A DNA stretch of 64,000 nucleotides, taken from contig NZ_JAPEOZ010000001.1 of assembly GCF_026340655.1 (NCBI RefSeq), forward strand, positions 3,286,001-3,350,000. The letters are read 5' to 3'. Source of the DNA: Streptomyces sp. NBC_01275. GTDB lineage: Bacteria > Actinomycetota > Actinomycetes > Streptomycetales > Streptomycetaceae. Within the stretch, counting starts at the first letter, position 1, and each line of letters opens with the position of its first letter. Shown one piece after another: positions 9,245-20,531 of the stretch. A program made the position numbers and the translations under genes. The notes under the pieces were generated by a model, which saw only the letters and a program-made list of their open reading frames with translations, had not been told where the DNA came from and did not search any database.

Positions 9245-10060
9245 TCAGGCCGGTCGGCAGGAAAGGCTCAGCCTGCGTCGCTCTCGATCGATGTCCATGA
9301 CGGTGACCGAGACCTCGTCACCGATCTGCACGACGTCCTCCGGAACGGCCACGGGCGCCGAACCCAGCTCGCGCAGCGGGACGAAGCCCTCGACCTCATC
9401 CGCGACCTGGACGAAGACGCCGAACGGGACCAGCTCGGCCACCCGCCCACGCAGTCTCTGGCCGACCGCGATGCCGTCGACGAACCCCGGAAAGGGGTCC
9501 GGCCGTGTCGCCCGCAAGGACAGCCGGGCCTCTCCGTTCGTCGTGTCGAACTGCAAGAACTCGCACGACACGCGCTGTCCGACCTCAACGACCTCGGACG
9601 CCGCCTCGAAGCGCCGCCAGGACAGCTCGGGATACGAGATGAAGCCGACGCCGGGATAAACCGGATGGTCGGGGCCCTCGTCCAGCGCCACGAACACGCC
9701 GAACCGCTCGACCGCCGCCACCGCACCGGCCAGGATCTCACCACGCCGAAGCCGCTTGAGGAACTTCCAGAGCTCCGGGTGCTCAGTGGCCGCCATCGAC
9801 AGCCACACCCGGCCGGCATCCAGATCCACGGCGATCACCTCGGCGGACATCCGCTGCCCGACCACCCCGACGTCAGCGAAGCGCCGACGCCAGGAACCGT
9901 CCAACGCCCCCACCACCCCGAGCGGGTACGCGGCGAAACCGTCCACGGTCACCGACACCTCGGACCGACTGACCGCCGTGACCGTCCCGGAACAGAGATC
10001 ACCGACCTGGATCCCCGCCAGAAACCTCATGACAGCCTGATCAGCCGACGCATCCCCCAT
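9245..10060 (-). CDS. Protein of three S1-type RNA-binding domains
   Basis: The whole 271-residue protein is three S1/OB repeats: about 17-93 (GDLCSGTVTAVSRSEVSVTV ... RVWLSM), 105-185 (GAVAAVERFGVFVALDEG ... ARLSLRAT), and 197-271 (LRGRVAELVPFGVFVQVADE ... RRLSLSC). The FGVFV core and the terminal RLSLS strand are diagnostic of S1. Repeats 2 and 3 look canonical and repeat 1 is divergent. It follows the radical-SAM gene by 49 bp on the same strand, so they are probably cotranscribed. It is much shorter than ribosomal protein S1 and has no catalytic part. Binding of structured or messenger RNA is likely by family; the target is unknown. Confidence 0.85.
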   Translation of the reverse strand: MGDASADQAVMRFLAGIQVGDLCSGTVTAVSRSEVSVTVDGFAAYPLGVVGALDGSWRRRFADVGVVGQRMSAEVIAVDLDAGRVWLSMAATEHPELWKFLKRLRRGEILAGAVAAVERFGVFVALDEGPDHPVYPGVGFISYPELSWRRFEAASEVVEVGQRVSCEFLQFDTTNGEARLSLRATRPDPFPGFVDGIAVGQRLRGRVAELVPFGVFVQVADEVEGFVPLRELGSAPVAVPEDVVQIGDEVSVTVMDIDRERRRLSLSCRPA

Positions 10061-10109
10061 GCCGCCCAGGCTCTCACGAGAAGCCGCCAGACCCGCCCCG
10101 TGCCCCGTT

Positions 10110-12050
<1,941 letters not shown>

Positions 12051-12165
12051 CGCGGGGTTACCTTCGTGAGCTGAGCTGGACTGACAGGAGTGACCATCAA
12101 GCCTAACCCGCTCGGAGCACTCCCCCGCCCGCGAAAAAACGGCCCGGAAACCCCGTCTCGCGCCG

Positions 12166-13671
12166 CTAGACCTCCATCGACGCGCCGATCCTCTCCCACG
12201 CCTGCGGCAGCGCGCCCTCCGCCAGCTCCGCCCGCCGCTCCTCGTGCCCGTACAGCAGCCCGTACGTGAACGCGCTCTCCCCGGCCGCGTGCGCCACGGC
12301 GGACAGCTCGCGCAGGGTCTCGCGGGCCATGACGCTGTCCTGGTGCTCGCCCAGCAGGCTCTGCAGCGACTTCATGGACTTGGCGAGGGCCTTGGCCGGG
12401 TCGCCGAGCGCGGGGGTGGCCGCCTCGGCCGCGTACCGGGTGCGCTTGGTCTTCTTGCGGGCGTCGTGCAGCGCGAGGTCGCGCTCGGGCCCGGGCGGCT
12501 GCGCCAGGGCCTCCTCGACCAGCGCGGACACCTTGCCGAAGTCCTTGCGCACGGCCTTGGCGAGCACCTTGGCTGGCGTCCCGGCGGCCGCCTTCAGCAG
12601 CGGCGGTTCGGCGGCCAGGGCGTCCAGGGCGTCGAGCAGGGCCAGATGGCGCTCGGAGTCCAGTACGCCGAGCAGCCGCCGGCGCGATCCCCGGTACTGG
12701 GCCTTCGTCCAGGTCCCCAGCCGTTCGCGGACCGGGCCGGATACCAGCCTGCCGGGCAGCTCGTCGAGACCCGCCGTCAGGCGTTCGCTGAGCACCTCCT
12801 GGTCGCGGCCCACGCCCAGCTCGCTGGCGAGCCACTTCAGCTCGACGCCGATCGGGTCGGTGACGGTTCGGTCGAGGACCTTGCCGAAGGAACGGAAGGT
12901 GCTGCGCAGCCGCCGGGTGGCGACGCGCAGGTCGTGCACGGACTCCTCGGCGTCCTGCCGGACGGCCGGGTCGAGGTCGACGATCGCGTCCCGCTGGGCG
13001 CGGACATACGCCAGCACGTGGTCGCCTGCGGTGACGGGCTCGGCGGGACCCCGGTCCTTGGGCCGCGGACGTCCGCCCTTGGTCTCCGCCAGCGCCCGCG
13101 CCAGCTTCGACGCCGACTTCGCCGGCTGTACGCCCGCCTTGCGCAACCGCTTCTCCACCGTGTCGAGGAAGGCCGGGTCACCGCCGTCGGCCAGCTCCAC
13201 CTCGATCTCGGTCCACTGCGCGGTCCCCTCCCCGCCGAACAGCCGCTGCGCCCGTACGGTGTCCACGCTGGCCTCGGCGAGGGGGCGGCCGTCGGCGTCG
13301 AGCAGGTCGCGGACGTCCCGGGCGGAGCGCAGCCGGACCACGGCCACCAGCCGGCCCTCACGGACCCGGGAGCGGACCAGCCCGGCGAGCTCCTCGGGGA
13401 CGGTGTCGGAGAGCGGGGCCCGGATCTCGTCCCGGACGCCCGGGCCGACCGGGAGTTTCAGATGCCAGCCGGCGTCGGAGCCGCCGGTGCGGCGACGCAG
13501 GGTGATCGAGGCCGCGGCCAGCCGCAGATCGGACGTGTCGTAGTAGACCGCGTCCAGTTCCACGGCCCCCTTGTCCAGGACGGACGCGACCCCGGCGACG
13601 CCGGTCAGGTCGGGCAGCCCACTGTCGTCGGATTCGTACTTGCGCTCGATCTCGCGTTTCGTCTCCGCCAT
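12166..13671 (-). CDS. CYTH and CHAD domain protein
   Basis: The N-terminus MAETKREIERKYE holds the ExExK signature of CYTH (triphosphate tunnel) domains, which bind inorganic triphosphate or organic triphosphates with Mg. CYTH spans about 1-200 (ITLRRRTGGSDAGWHLKLP). From about 225 a CHAD domain follows, with its conserved histidines and basic residues: VHDLRVATRRLRSTFRSF, LHDARKKTKRTRYAAEA, LQSLLGEHQDS. CHAD domains bind polyphosphate. Total length is 501, typical of the fused form. CYTH-CHAD proteins are regarded as polyphosphate-associated phosphohydrolases. It is separated from rodA by a dispersed repeat (13720-13789), so it is probably its own transcript. Confidence 0.93.
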   Translation of the reverse strand: MAETKREIERKYESDDSGLPDLTGVAGVASVLDKGAVELDAVYYDTSDLRLAAASITLRRRTGGSDAGWHLKLPVGPGVRDEIRAPLSDTVPEELAGLVRSRVREGRLVAVVRLRSARDVRDLLDADGRPLAEASVDTVRAQRLFGGEGTAQWTEIEVELADGGDPAFLDTVEKRLRKAGVQPAKSASKLARALAETKGGRPRPKDRGPAEPVTAGDHVLAYVRAQRDAIVDLDPAVRQDAEESVHDLRVATRRLRSTFRSFGKVLDRTVTDPIGVELKWLASELGVGRDQEVLSERLTAGLDELPGRLVSGPVRERLGTWTKAQYRGSRRRLLGVLDSERHLALLDALDALAAEPPLLKAAAGTPAKVLAKAVRKDFGKVSALVEEALAQPPGPERDLALHDARKKTKRTRYAAEAATPALGDPAKALAKSMKSLQSLLGEHQDSVMARETLRELSAVAHAAGESAFTYGLLYGHEERRAELAEGALPQAWERIGASMEV

Positions 13672-13719
13672 GAAATGAATCTAGTCGCACTCGGGGCGCG
13701 ATGGCAGAGGCAGCCACAC

Positions 13720-13789
13720 CTCAGCCCGTCCGGGCTTTGAGGACGAGGCCCGTCCAGGGCCGAATCGGGGGTCTGGGGGTGGCAGCCCC
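13720..13789. repeat. Dispersed ~70-bp intergenic element, copy A
   Basis: This 70-nt stretch just downstream of rodA aligns without gaps to the reverse complement of 48324-48393: 58 of 70 positions are identical. Read in the direction of the upstream gene, both copies carry a short GGCCC/GGGCC stem with different loops (TGGAC-type here, GAAA-type in copy B) and end in GGACRGGCTGAG. The location, 3' of the last gene of an operon, suggests a transcript-end or processing element. Confidence 0.7.
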
Positions 13790-13843
13790 GCGGCCTGCCA
13801 CCCCCGCCGACGGTCGCCGCTGAACGGCGCAACCGCCGGAGGC

Positions 13844-15043
13844 CTACGCCGACATGGGCCGCTGCACCCGAATGGACTGCAACAGCCCCACCGCCACCCA
13901 CACCGCGAACATCGACGTGCCTCCGTACGACACGAACGGCAGGGGGAGACCGGTCACCGGCATGATGCCGAGCGTCATGCCGATGTTCTCGAACGACTGG
14001 AAGGCGAACCACGCCACGATCCCCGCGGCCACGATCGTGCCGTACAGCTCGGTCGTCTCGCGGGCGATGCGGCAGGCGCGCCACAGGACCACGCCGAGCA
14101 GCAGGACGATGAGGCCCGCGCCGACGAAGCCCAGTTCCTCGCCCGCCACCGTGAAGACGAAGTCGGTCTGCTGCTCCGGGACGAACTGGCCCGTCGTCTG
14201 CGAGCCGTGGAACAGGCCCGCCCCCGTGAGGCCGCCGGAGCCGATCGCGATCCGGGCCTGGTTGGTGTTGTAGCCGACGCCGGCCGGGTCGAGGCTGGGG
14301 TTGGCGAAGGCCGCGAAGCGGGCGATCTGGTACTCGTCGAGGATGTGCAGCTGCCAGACGGCGACCGCGCCGGCCGCGCCCGCGCCGAGCAGGCCGAAGA
14401 CCCAGCGGTTGGAGGCCCCGGAGGCCAGCAGCACGCCCAGCACGATCATCACCATGACCATGACCGACCCGAGGTCGGGCATGAGCATCACGATCAGCAT
14501 GGGGACCGCGGCGAGACCGAGGGCCTGGATCACCGTGCGGTGGTCGGGGTAGAGCTTGTCGCCCGCGTCGACCCGGGCGGCGAGCAGCATCGCCATGCCC
14601 AGGATGATCGTGATCTTCACGAACTCCGAGGGCTGGAGCGAGAAGCCGCCGCCGAGCACGATCCAGGAGTGCGCGCCGTTGACCGTCGAGCCCAGCGGGG
14701 TCAGCACGGCCAGGATGCCCAGCAGCGAGAGGCCGTAGAGGACCGGCACCGCGTTGCGCAGAGTGCGGTGGCCGAGCCAGACCGTGCCCATCATCAGGCA
14801 GAGCCCGATGCCGGTGTTCATGAGGTGCCGGAGCAGGAAGTAGTACTGGTCGCCCTGGTTGATCTCGGTGCGGTTGCGGGTCGCCGAGAAGACCAGGACC
14901 GAGCCGATCAGGGACAGGGCGATCGCGGAGAGCAGTATCGGCCAGTCCAGTCGGCGGGCCAGCGAGTCCCGGGCGAACACCCGGGTCCAGCCGGCCCGTG
15001 CGGGCCCGTATCCGGAGACGGAGAAGCCGTTGGCCCCGGTCAT
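13844..15043 (-). CDS. rodA: RodA/FtsW-type SEDS peptidoglycan glycosyltransferase
   Basis: This 399-residue polytopic protein has about ten membrane helices. It polymerises lipid II glycan strands together with a class B PBP. SEDS features include GSTVNGAHSWIVLGGGFSLQ and PSEFVKI in the middle, TDFVFTVAGEELGFVGA, and the C-terminal NIGMTLGIMPVTGLPLPFVS followed by YGGTSM. The neighbours (PBP2, MreD, MreC, MreB) identify it as the RodA/Sfr partner of the elongation machine rather than cell-division FtsW. Its ATG overlaps the mrdA stop by 4 bp (15040-15043), giving translational coupling and matched stoichiometry with PBP2. In Streptomyces this cluster acts mainly in spore-wall synthesis (family knowledge). 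Confidence 0.95.
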   Translation of the reverse strand: MTGANGFSVSGYGPARAGWTRVFARDSLARRLDWPILLSAIALSLIGSVLVFSATRNRTEINQGDQYYFLLRHLMNTGIGLCLMMGTVWLGHRTLRNAVPVLYGLSLLGILAVLTPLGSTVNGAHSWIVLGGGFSLQPSEFVKITIILGMAMLLAARVDAGDKLYPDHRTVIQALGLAAVPMLIVMLMPDLGSVMVMVMIVLGVLLASGASNRWVFGLLGAGAAGAVAVWQLHILDEYQIARFAAFANPSLDPAGVGYNTNQARIAIGSGGLTGAGLFHGSQTTGQFVPEQQTDFVFTVAGEELGFVGAGLIVLLLGVVLWRACRIARETTELYGTIVAAGIVAWFAFQSFENIGMTLGIMPVTGLPLPFVSYGGTSMFAVWVAVGLLQSIRVQRPMSA

Positions 15044-17334
15044 GTGAGCGTCCTTCGGCTCGCGGTCCTACGGCGTCCGGTCCCATGGCTTCCGGTTCCC
15101 CGGCCTCCGGGACCGCGCCGTCGTCTGCGGGTGTCGCGGTTGGTCGCCGTGTTCTGCTGGACGGTGCCCGCCGGCTGCGACTCGTCCGGCTCGGGCGCGG
15201 ACTGCTGGCTGAGGCGCTGGTCCTTGGCCGGGTCCTTGGCGATCTTCGGGTACTTGATCGTGCCGTCCGTCTGGATCTTCGGCAGGGTCTTCTGCGGGGT
15301 CGGCAGCAGGGCGTTCTTCTTGTCGACCTTGCCGTCCTCGGAGACGCCGTAGAGGGCGTTGTAGATGTGGCGCACGGCCTCACCGGACGCGCCCGAGCCG
15401 GTACCGGCCTGGGCGATGGTCATGATGACCGTGTAGTCCTTGCTGTATGTGGCGAGCCAAGACGTCGTCTGCTTGCCGTAGACCTCGGCGGTGCCGGTCT
15501 TGGCGTGCAGCGGGATCTCGTCCTGCGGCCAGCCGCCGAACTTCCAGGCGGCGGTACCGCGGGTGATCACGCCCTCCAGGGCGGCGTCCATGCCCTTGAT
15601 CGTCGCCTTGTCGACCGGCAGCTTGCCCTGGGCCTTGGGCTTGATCTCCTGGACGGTCCTGCCGTCCGCGCTGACGATCGCCTTGCCGATGGTCGGCGTG
15701 TACATGGTGCCGCCGTTGGCGAGCGCTCCGTAGATCACGGCCTCCTGGATCGGCGTGACGAGGGTGTCGCCCTGGCCGATGGAGTAGTTGATCGAGTCGC
15801 CCTCGCGCATCTTGTTGCCCTCGAGGCAGTTCTCGTACGCGATCTTCTCGACGTAACTGCCGTCCTTCTTACCGGACTTGCACCAGGCGCTCTTGTTGGC
15901 CTTCCAGTAGGACTCCTTCCACTGGCGGTCCGGGACGCGGCCGGTGACCTCGTTGGGCAGGTCGATGCCGGTCTCCCGGCCGAGGCCGAACTGGTGGGCG
16001 GTCTTGTAGAAGTAGTCCTTGGGCTCACCCTTGTCCGGGTTGATGCCGCCGTCCTTCTTCCACTCCCGGTCCGCGAGGCCGTAGAAGACGGTGTCGCAGG
16101 AGACCTCCAGGGCGCGGCCGAGGGAGATGGGGCCGAAGCTCTCCCCCTCGAAGTTCTTGAAGACCTGGCCGCCGACCGAGTAGGAGCTGGTGCACGGGTA
16201 GCCGCCGTCCCACTCGTAGCCCGCCTCGACCGCGGCGGCCGTGGAGACCACCTTGAACGTCGAACCGGGCGCGGACTGACCCTGTATGGCCCTGTTGAGC
16301 AGCGGGTAGTCCGAGTTCTTCCCGGTGAGCTTCTTGTAGTCCTTGGCGGAGATGCCGCCGACCCAGACGTTGGGGTCGTAGGTCGGGGCGGAGGCCATCG
16401 CGACGATCCGGCCGGTCTTGGCCTCCATCACCACGACCGCGCCGGAGTCCGCCTTGTAGTTCTCGCCGGTGATCTTGTCGAACTGCTGGCGGGCGACCTT
16501 CATCGCGTCGTTCAGCTCGTACTCCGCGACGCGCTGCACTCGGGCGTCGATGCTGGTGACGAGGTTGGAGCCGGGCTGGGCCGCGTCCGCCTCGGCCTGG
16601 CCGATGACCCGGCCGAGGTTGTCGACCTCGTAGCGGGTGACGCCGGCCTTGCCGCGCAGCACCTTGTCGTACTGACGCTCCAGGCCGCTGCGGCCGACCT
16701 GGTCGGAGCGCAGATAGGGCGAGTCGGTGTCCTGGGCCTGGGTGATCTCGTCGTCGGTGACCGGCGAGAGATAGCCGAGGACCTGTGCGGTGTTGGCGTT
16801 GCCCGGGGCGGCGTAGCGGCGCACGGCCTCCGGCTCGGCGGTGATGCCGGGGAAGTCCTCGGCGCGCTCGCGGATCTGCAGGGCCTGCTTGGCGGTGGCC
16901 TCGTCGGTGATGGGGATCGGCTGGTACGGCGAGCCGTTCCAGCACGGCTGCGGGGTCTGCGCGTCGCACAGACGGACCTTCTGCATGATCTCCTCGGGCT
17001 TCATGCCGAGGACGCCCGCGAGCTTGGTCAGGACGGCCTTGCCGTCGTCCCGCTGCTTCAGCAGGTCGGTGCGGGAGGCGGAGACCACCAGCCGCGTCTC
17101 GTTGTCCGCGAGGGGCACGCCCCGCGCGTCCAGGATCGAACCGCGCACGGCTGGCTCGACGACCTGCTGGACGTGGTTGCCCGACGCCTCCTTGGCGTAG
17201 GCCGCGCCCTCCCGGATCTGCAGGTACCACAGGCGGCCGCCGAGGGTGCCGAGTAGGGAGAGGACGAGGATCTGGATCACGACGAGACGGATCTGGACCC
17301 GTGGGGTCCGACCGGTCTCGGGAATGTTGGTCAC
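15040..17334 (-). CDS. mrdA: Penicillin-binding protein 2, class B transpeptidase
   Basis: This 764-residue protein has a short cytoplasmic start, one membrane anchor (QIRLVVIQILVLSLLGTLGG), a dimerisation domain (AVRGSILDARGVPLADN) and a transpeptidase domain. The active-site SxxK serine is in QSAPGSTFKVV (near residue 355) and the KTG motif is in HAKTGTAEVYG (near 610); SIGQGD lies in the region of the SxN motif. It crosslinks peptidoglycan made by RodA, whose gene it overlaps by 4 bp. A low-complexity Arg/Gly tail (RDTRRRRRGPGGRGTGSHG) closes the protein and is probably disordered. The 160-bp gap before it holds two CCTCGAGCGAA copies (near 17460-17480) and probably a promoter. Confidence 0.96.
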   Translation of the reverse strand: MTNIPETGRTPRVQIRLVVIQILVLSLLGTLGGRLWYLQIREGAAYAKEASGNHVQQVVEPAVRGSILDARGVPLADNETRLVVSASRTDLLKQRDDGKAVLTKLAGVLGMKPEEIMQKVRLCDAQTPQPCWNGSPYQPIPITDEATAKQALQIRERAEDFPGITAEPEAVRRYAAPGNANTAQVLGYLSPVTDDEITQAQDTDSPYLRSDQVGRSGLERQYDKVLRGKAGVTRYEVDNLGRVIGQAEADAAQPGSNLVTSIDARVQRVAEYELNDAMKVARQQFDKITGENYKADSGAVVVMEAKTGRIVAMASAPTYDPNVWVGGISAKDYKKLTGKNSDYPLLNRAIQGQSAPGSTFKVVSTAAAVEAGYEWDGGYPCTSSYSVGGQVFKNFEGESFGPISLGRALEVSCDTVFYGLADREWKKDGGINPDKGEPKDYFYKTAHQFGLGRETGIDLPNEVTGRVPDRQWKESYWKANKSAWCKSGKKDGSYVEKIAYENCLEGNKMREGDSINYSIGQGDTLVTPIQEAVIYGALANGGTMYTPTIGKAIVSADGRTVQEIKPKAQGKLPVDKATIKGMDAALEGVITRGTAAWKFGGWPQDEIPLHAKTGTAEVYGKQTTSWLATYSKDYTVIMTIAQAGTGSGASGEAVRHIYNALYGVSEDGKVDKKNALLPTPQKTLPKIQTDGTIKYPKIAKDPAKDQRLSQQSAPEPDESQPAGTVQQNTATNRDTRRRRRGPGGRGTGSHGTGRRRTASRRTLT

Positions 17335-17495
17335 TGCGGCTGACTCCCCCTCTCAGTGCGCGGACGTGTGTGACAGGTGTGCAGACGTCTGTGCGCGTAC
17401 GAATGATGAACGACCGGCCTGTGAGGCCACGTTCCGCCGGAACTTCCCCGTTCGGGTGAACCCTCGAGCGAATCCTCGAGCGAACTCGGGTGCGC

Positions 17496-18167
17496 TCACA
17501 GCCGCTTGACCCCCTTGATGCGGCCGGCGCGGGCCGTGCGCGCCCGGGCGGCCTTCAGCTTCAGACCGCCCCGCTGACCGCCGATCCGCAGCCCCGTCCC
17601 CGAGGACAGCCAGCCGGAGGAGAGGTCCGACGCCTTGCCGGCCGAGTTGGTCTCGGCGAGCGGGTCGTTGTCCGCACGCCGGGCCAGGAACATCACGCCG
17701 GGGACGACGAACGGGGCGAGCAGCAGGTCGTACAGGGCCGCCGAGAACAGCAGCCCGGGGAGGCCGACATGGCGGGCGGCGGTGTCGCCGACGAGGGCCC
17801 CCACACCGGCGTACAGCAGGGTGGAGCCGACCGCGGCGGCGACCACCACGACCATCGGGCCGGTGGCCGACTTGATCTGCCCGCTCTCCGGTTTGACGAG
17901 GCCGGCGAGGTAGCCGATGACGCACAGCACGAGGGCGTAGCGCCCGGCCGCGTGGTCGGCGGGCGGGGCGAGGTCGGCGAGGAGACCGGCGCCGAAGCCG
18001 ATGAGCGCGCCGCCGACATGGCCGTAGACCATGGCGAGGCCGAGGACGGTGAGCAGGAGGAGGTCGGGGACGGCTCCCGGGAGGTGGAGGCGGGCGAAGA
18101 CGCTCACCTGGATCACCAGGGCGACGACGACCAGCGGGACGGAGAGCAGGATCCGGTTGACGCGCAT
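17496..18167 (-). CDS. mreD: Rod-shape-determining membrane protein MreD
   Basis: The 223-residue protein has about five hydrophobic helices, starting MRVNRILLSVPLVVVALVIQ. The family pattern PDLLLLTVLGLAMVYGHVGGA followed by GFGAGLLADLAPPA is typical of MreD. It is a little longer than usual because of a basic C-terminal tail (RTARAGRIKGVKRL). MreD works with MreC to link MreB to the RodA-PBP2 pair. It begins 15 bp after mreC and is clearly cotranscribed with it. Confidence 0.93.
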   Translation of the reverse strand: MRVNRILLSVPLVVVALVIQVSVFARLHLPGAVPDLLLLTVLGLAMVYGHVGGALIGFGAGLLADLAPPADHAAGRYALVLCVIGYLAGLVKPESGQIKSATGPMVVVVAAAVGSTLLYAGVGALVGDTAARHVGLPGLLFSAALYDLLLAPFVVPGVMFLARRADNDPLAETNSAGKASDLSSGWLSSGTGLRIGGQRGGLKLKAARARTARAGRIKGVKRL

Positions 18168-18182
18168 GGGGGTTGTCAGCTC

Positions 18183-19121
18183 CTACTGCTGCTGGCCGTC
18201 GACGGGTGCGTTCGCGGTCGGGGTCACCGTGACGGTGACCGTCGGGGTGGGCACCGGCTTGGGCTTGGAGGGGAGCACGGTGTCGCGCGGGTCCTTCTTC
18301 GGTGCCTCGACGACGACGCCGACGATGTCGAGCTTGGTGAAGCTGACGTACGGCGTGACGTAGAGGGTGCGGGTGAGGTCGCCGCCGGAGGGGTCGACGC
18401 GGGAGACCACGCCGACCGGCACGCCCGGCACGAAGGGCTTGTCGGCCTGCGAGCCGAAGGTGACCAGCCGGTCGCCCTTCTTCACGTCGGCCTTGCCGTT
18501 GAGCAGCTCGACGCGCAGCGGGCGGTCGCCCTGCCCGGACGCGAAGCCCAGCTCGTCGGAGGCCTCCATACGGGTGCCGACGGTGAAGTCGGGGTCGTTG
18601 GCGAGCAGGACGGTGGAGGTGCTCGGGCCGACGGTGGTGACCCGGCCGACCAGGCCGTCCCCGTTGAGGACCGTCATGTCGCGCTTGACGCCGTCGTTCG
18701 CCCCGATGTCGAGGGTGACGGTCCAGGAGAAGCCCTGGGCCGCTCCTATCGCGATGACCTCCGCGCCCTTGATGCCGTACTGGCCCTGGCCGGCGATCTT
18801 CAGCATCTTGTCGAGCTGCGCGAGACGGCTGCGGTTGCGGTCGTCGCTGCCGAGCTTCGCCTTGAGGGCCGCGTTGTCCTTCTCCAGCGCGGCGAGCCGG
18901 TCGTGGCGCTCACCGGAGTCGCGGACTGCGGAGACGGCGTTGCCGACGGGATCGACCGCCGACGACACCCCGTTCTCGATCGGACCGAAGACCGCGGCCG
19001 CGGCCTGCCGGGCTCCGTCGACCGGAGAGTCCTCCCCGCCGCGGATGTCCACCGTGATCAGCGCGAACGCGACGGCGATCAGCAGCACCAGGAGCAGCCG
19101 GCTCTCTCGTGTGTCCCTCAC
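18183..19121 (-). CDS. mreC: Rod-shape-determining protein MreC
   Basis: The 312-residue protein starts with GTG and has a single N-terminal membrane helix (LLLVLLIAVAFALITVDI). A coiled-coil segment around LAALEKDNAALKAKLG follows, then the beta-rich MreC core (VIAIGAAQGFSWTVTLDIGA, GLVGRVTTVGPSTSTVLLA). This is the periplasm-facing scaffold that contacts PBP2. The C-terminus (PKPVPTPTVTVTVTPTANAP) is a Thr/Pro-rich wall-spanning tail common in actinobacteria. A 145-bp gap with an inverted repeat separates it from mreB, so it may also have its own promoter. Confidence 0.94.
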   Translation of the reverse strand: MRDTRESRLLLVLLIAVAFALITVDIRGGEDSPVDGARQAAAAVFGPIENGVSSAVDPVGNAVSAVRDSGERHDRLAALEKDNAALKAKLGSDDRNRSRLAQLDKMLKIAGQGQYGIKGAEVIAIGAAQGFSWTVTLDIGANDGVKRDMTVLNGDGLVGRVTTVGPSTSTVLLANDPDFTVGTRMEASDELGFASGQGDRPLRVELLNGKADVKKGDRLVTFGSQADKPFVPGVPVGVVSRVDPSGGDLTRTLYVTPYVSFTKLDIVGVVVEAPKKDPRDTVLPSKPKPVPTPTVTVTVTPTANAPVDGQQQ

Positions 19122-19214
19122 GTGCGGCGGCCGTGCCCTTCCTCATAGGAATTCGGGTAGCCCCTGGCCAAATTGACCAAGGGCGTTTTTCGGAGCTTAT
19201 GCCTCAATATCAAC

Positions 19215-19255
19215 GATCCGCCGCACGAGAGGAGGTCATCTCGTACGGCGGAATC
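19215..19255 (-). terminator. Inverted repeat between mreB and mreC, possible partial terminator
   Basis: Arms at 19215-19230 and 19239-19255 pair over about 15 bp with one bulge and one mismatch around an 8-nt loop. It begins 11 bp after the mreB stop. There is no U-tract on the transcribed strand, so termination would be weak. It could lower mreC/mreD expression relative to mreB. Confidence 0.5.
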
Positions 19256-19266
19256 GAAGCGTTACG

Positions 19267-20298
19267 TCATCTGCGGGGCGCGGCGTCCAGGACCTGCTGG
19301 AGCGCCTCGAACTCCTCGACGCACTTGCCGGAGCCGAGCGCCACGCTGTCCAGCGGGTCCTCGGCGATGTGGATGGGCATGCCGGTCTCCCGGCGCAGCC
19401 GCTCGTCCAGGCCGCGCAGCAGTGCTCCGCCGCCGGTCAGAACGATTCCGCGGTCCATGATGTCGCCGGACAGCTCCGGCGGGCACTTGTCGAGCGTGGT
19501 CTTCACCGCGTCGACGATCGCGTTGACCGGTTCCTCGATCGCCTTGCGCACTTCGGCGGCCGAGATGACCACGGTCTTGGGCAGTCCGGAGACCAGGTCC
19601 CGACCGCGGATTTCGGTGTGCTGGTCGTCGTCGAGGTCGTAAGCGGAACCGATCGTGATCTTGATCTGCTCAGCCGTGCGCTCACCGAGGAGGAGCGAGT
19701 ACTCCTTCTTGATGTGCTGGATGATCGAACTGTCCAGTTCGTCGCCCGCGACGCGGATGGACTGGGCGGTGACGATGCCGCCGAGCGAGATGACCGCTAC
19801 CTCCGTCGTGCCGCCGCCGATGTCCACCACCATGTTGCCCGTGGCCTCGTGGACCGGCAGGCCGGAGCCGATGGCCGCGGCCATGGGCTCCTCGATGATG
19901 TGCACCTGACGAGCGCCGGCCTGGGTCGACGCCTCGATGACGGCGCGGCGCTCGACGCCCGTGATGCCCGAGGGCACGCAGACGACGACCCGCGGCCTGG
20001 CCAGATACCGCCGCTTGTGGATCTTCAGGATGAAGTAGCGGAGCATCCGCTCGGTGATCTCGAAGTCGGCGATGACACCGTCCTTCAGCGGACGCACGGC
20101 GACGATGTTGCCCGGCGTCCGCCCGATCATCTTCTTGGCTTCGGAGCCGACCGCGAGGATGCCACCGGTGTTGGTGTTGATCGCGACGACGGACGGCTCG
20201 TTGAGTACGATCCCGCGACCCCTGACGTACACCAGCGTGTTGGCGGTCCCGAGGTCGACAGCCATGTCACGGCCGATGAACGACATTGAGTTCCCCAT
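19267..20298 (-). CDS. mreB: Actin-like cytoskeletal protein MreB
   Basis: The 343-residue protein shows the actin-fold nucleotide site: [20 protein letters not shown] (phosphate 1), [19 protein letters not shown] (phosphate 2) and [19 protein letters not shown] (adenosine loop). The reading [11 protein letters not shown] leaves two ATGs, at 20298 and 20286; the longer one is kept. MreB organises RodA/PBP2 wall synthesis; in Streptomyces it is mainly needed for spore envelope integrity. It is the first gene of the mre cluster, 233 bp after the ndk stop, and that gap probably carries its promoters. Confidence 0.97.
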   Translation of the reverse strand: MGNSMSFIGRDMAVDLGTANTLVYVRGRGIVLNEPSVVAINTNTGGILAVGSEAKKMIGRTPGNIVAVRPLKDGVIADFEITERMLRYFILKIHKRRYLARPRVVVCVPSGITGVERRAVIEASTQAGARQVHIIEEPMAAAIGSGLPVHEATGNMVVDIGGGTTEVAVISLGGIVTAQSIRVAGDELDSSIIQHIKKEYSLLLGERTAEQIKITIGSAYDLDDDQHTEIRGRDLVSGLPKTVVISAAEVRKAIEEPVNAIVDAVKTTLDKCPPELSGDIMDRGIVLTGGGALLRGLDERLRRETGMPIHIAEDPLDSVALGSGKCVEEFEALQQVLDAAPRR

Positions 20299-20531
20299 CA
20301 GGATTCGACTGGCCTTCCATGAGCTTTTGAGGGCTTTTCAGGAACGGCGAGGTGGGTGCTGTGACGTGAAGGCTTCCATCGTAAACGCGCCTGCACGAAC
20401 ACTGCGGAGCGGTCTCCGTCATTGTTTGCAGATGCTGTGTGGGTTCGCTTCTGGAGAGGGGCGTTCGGGGAATCTCGTTCCCTCGATCGCCCTCTTCAGC
20501 CGCCTCGGGCGCCGCCGGCGCCGGACAGGCG

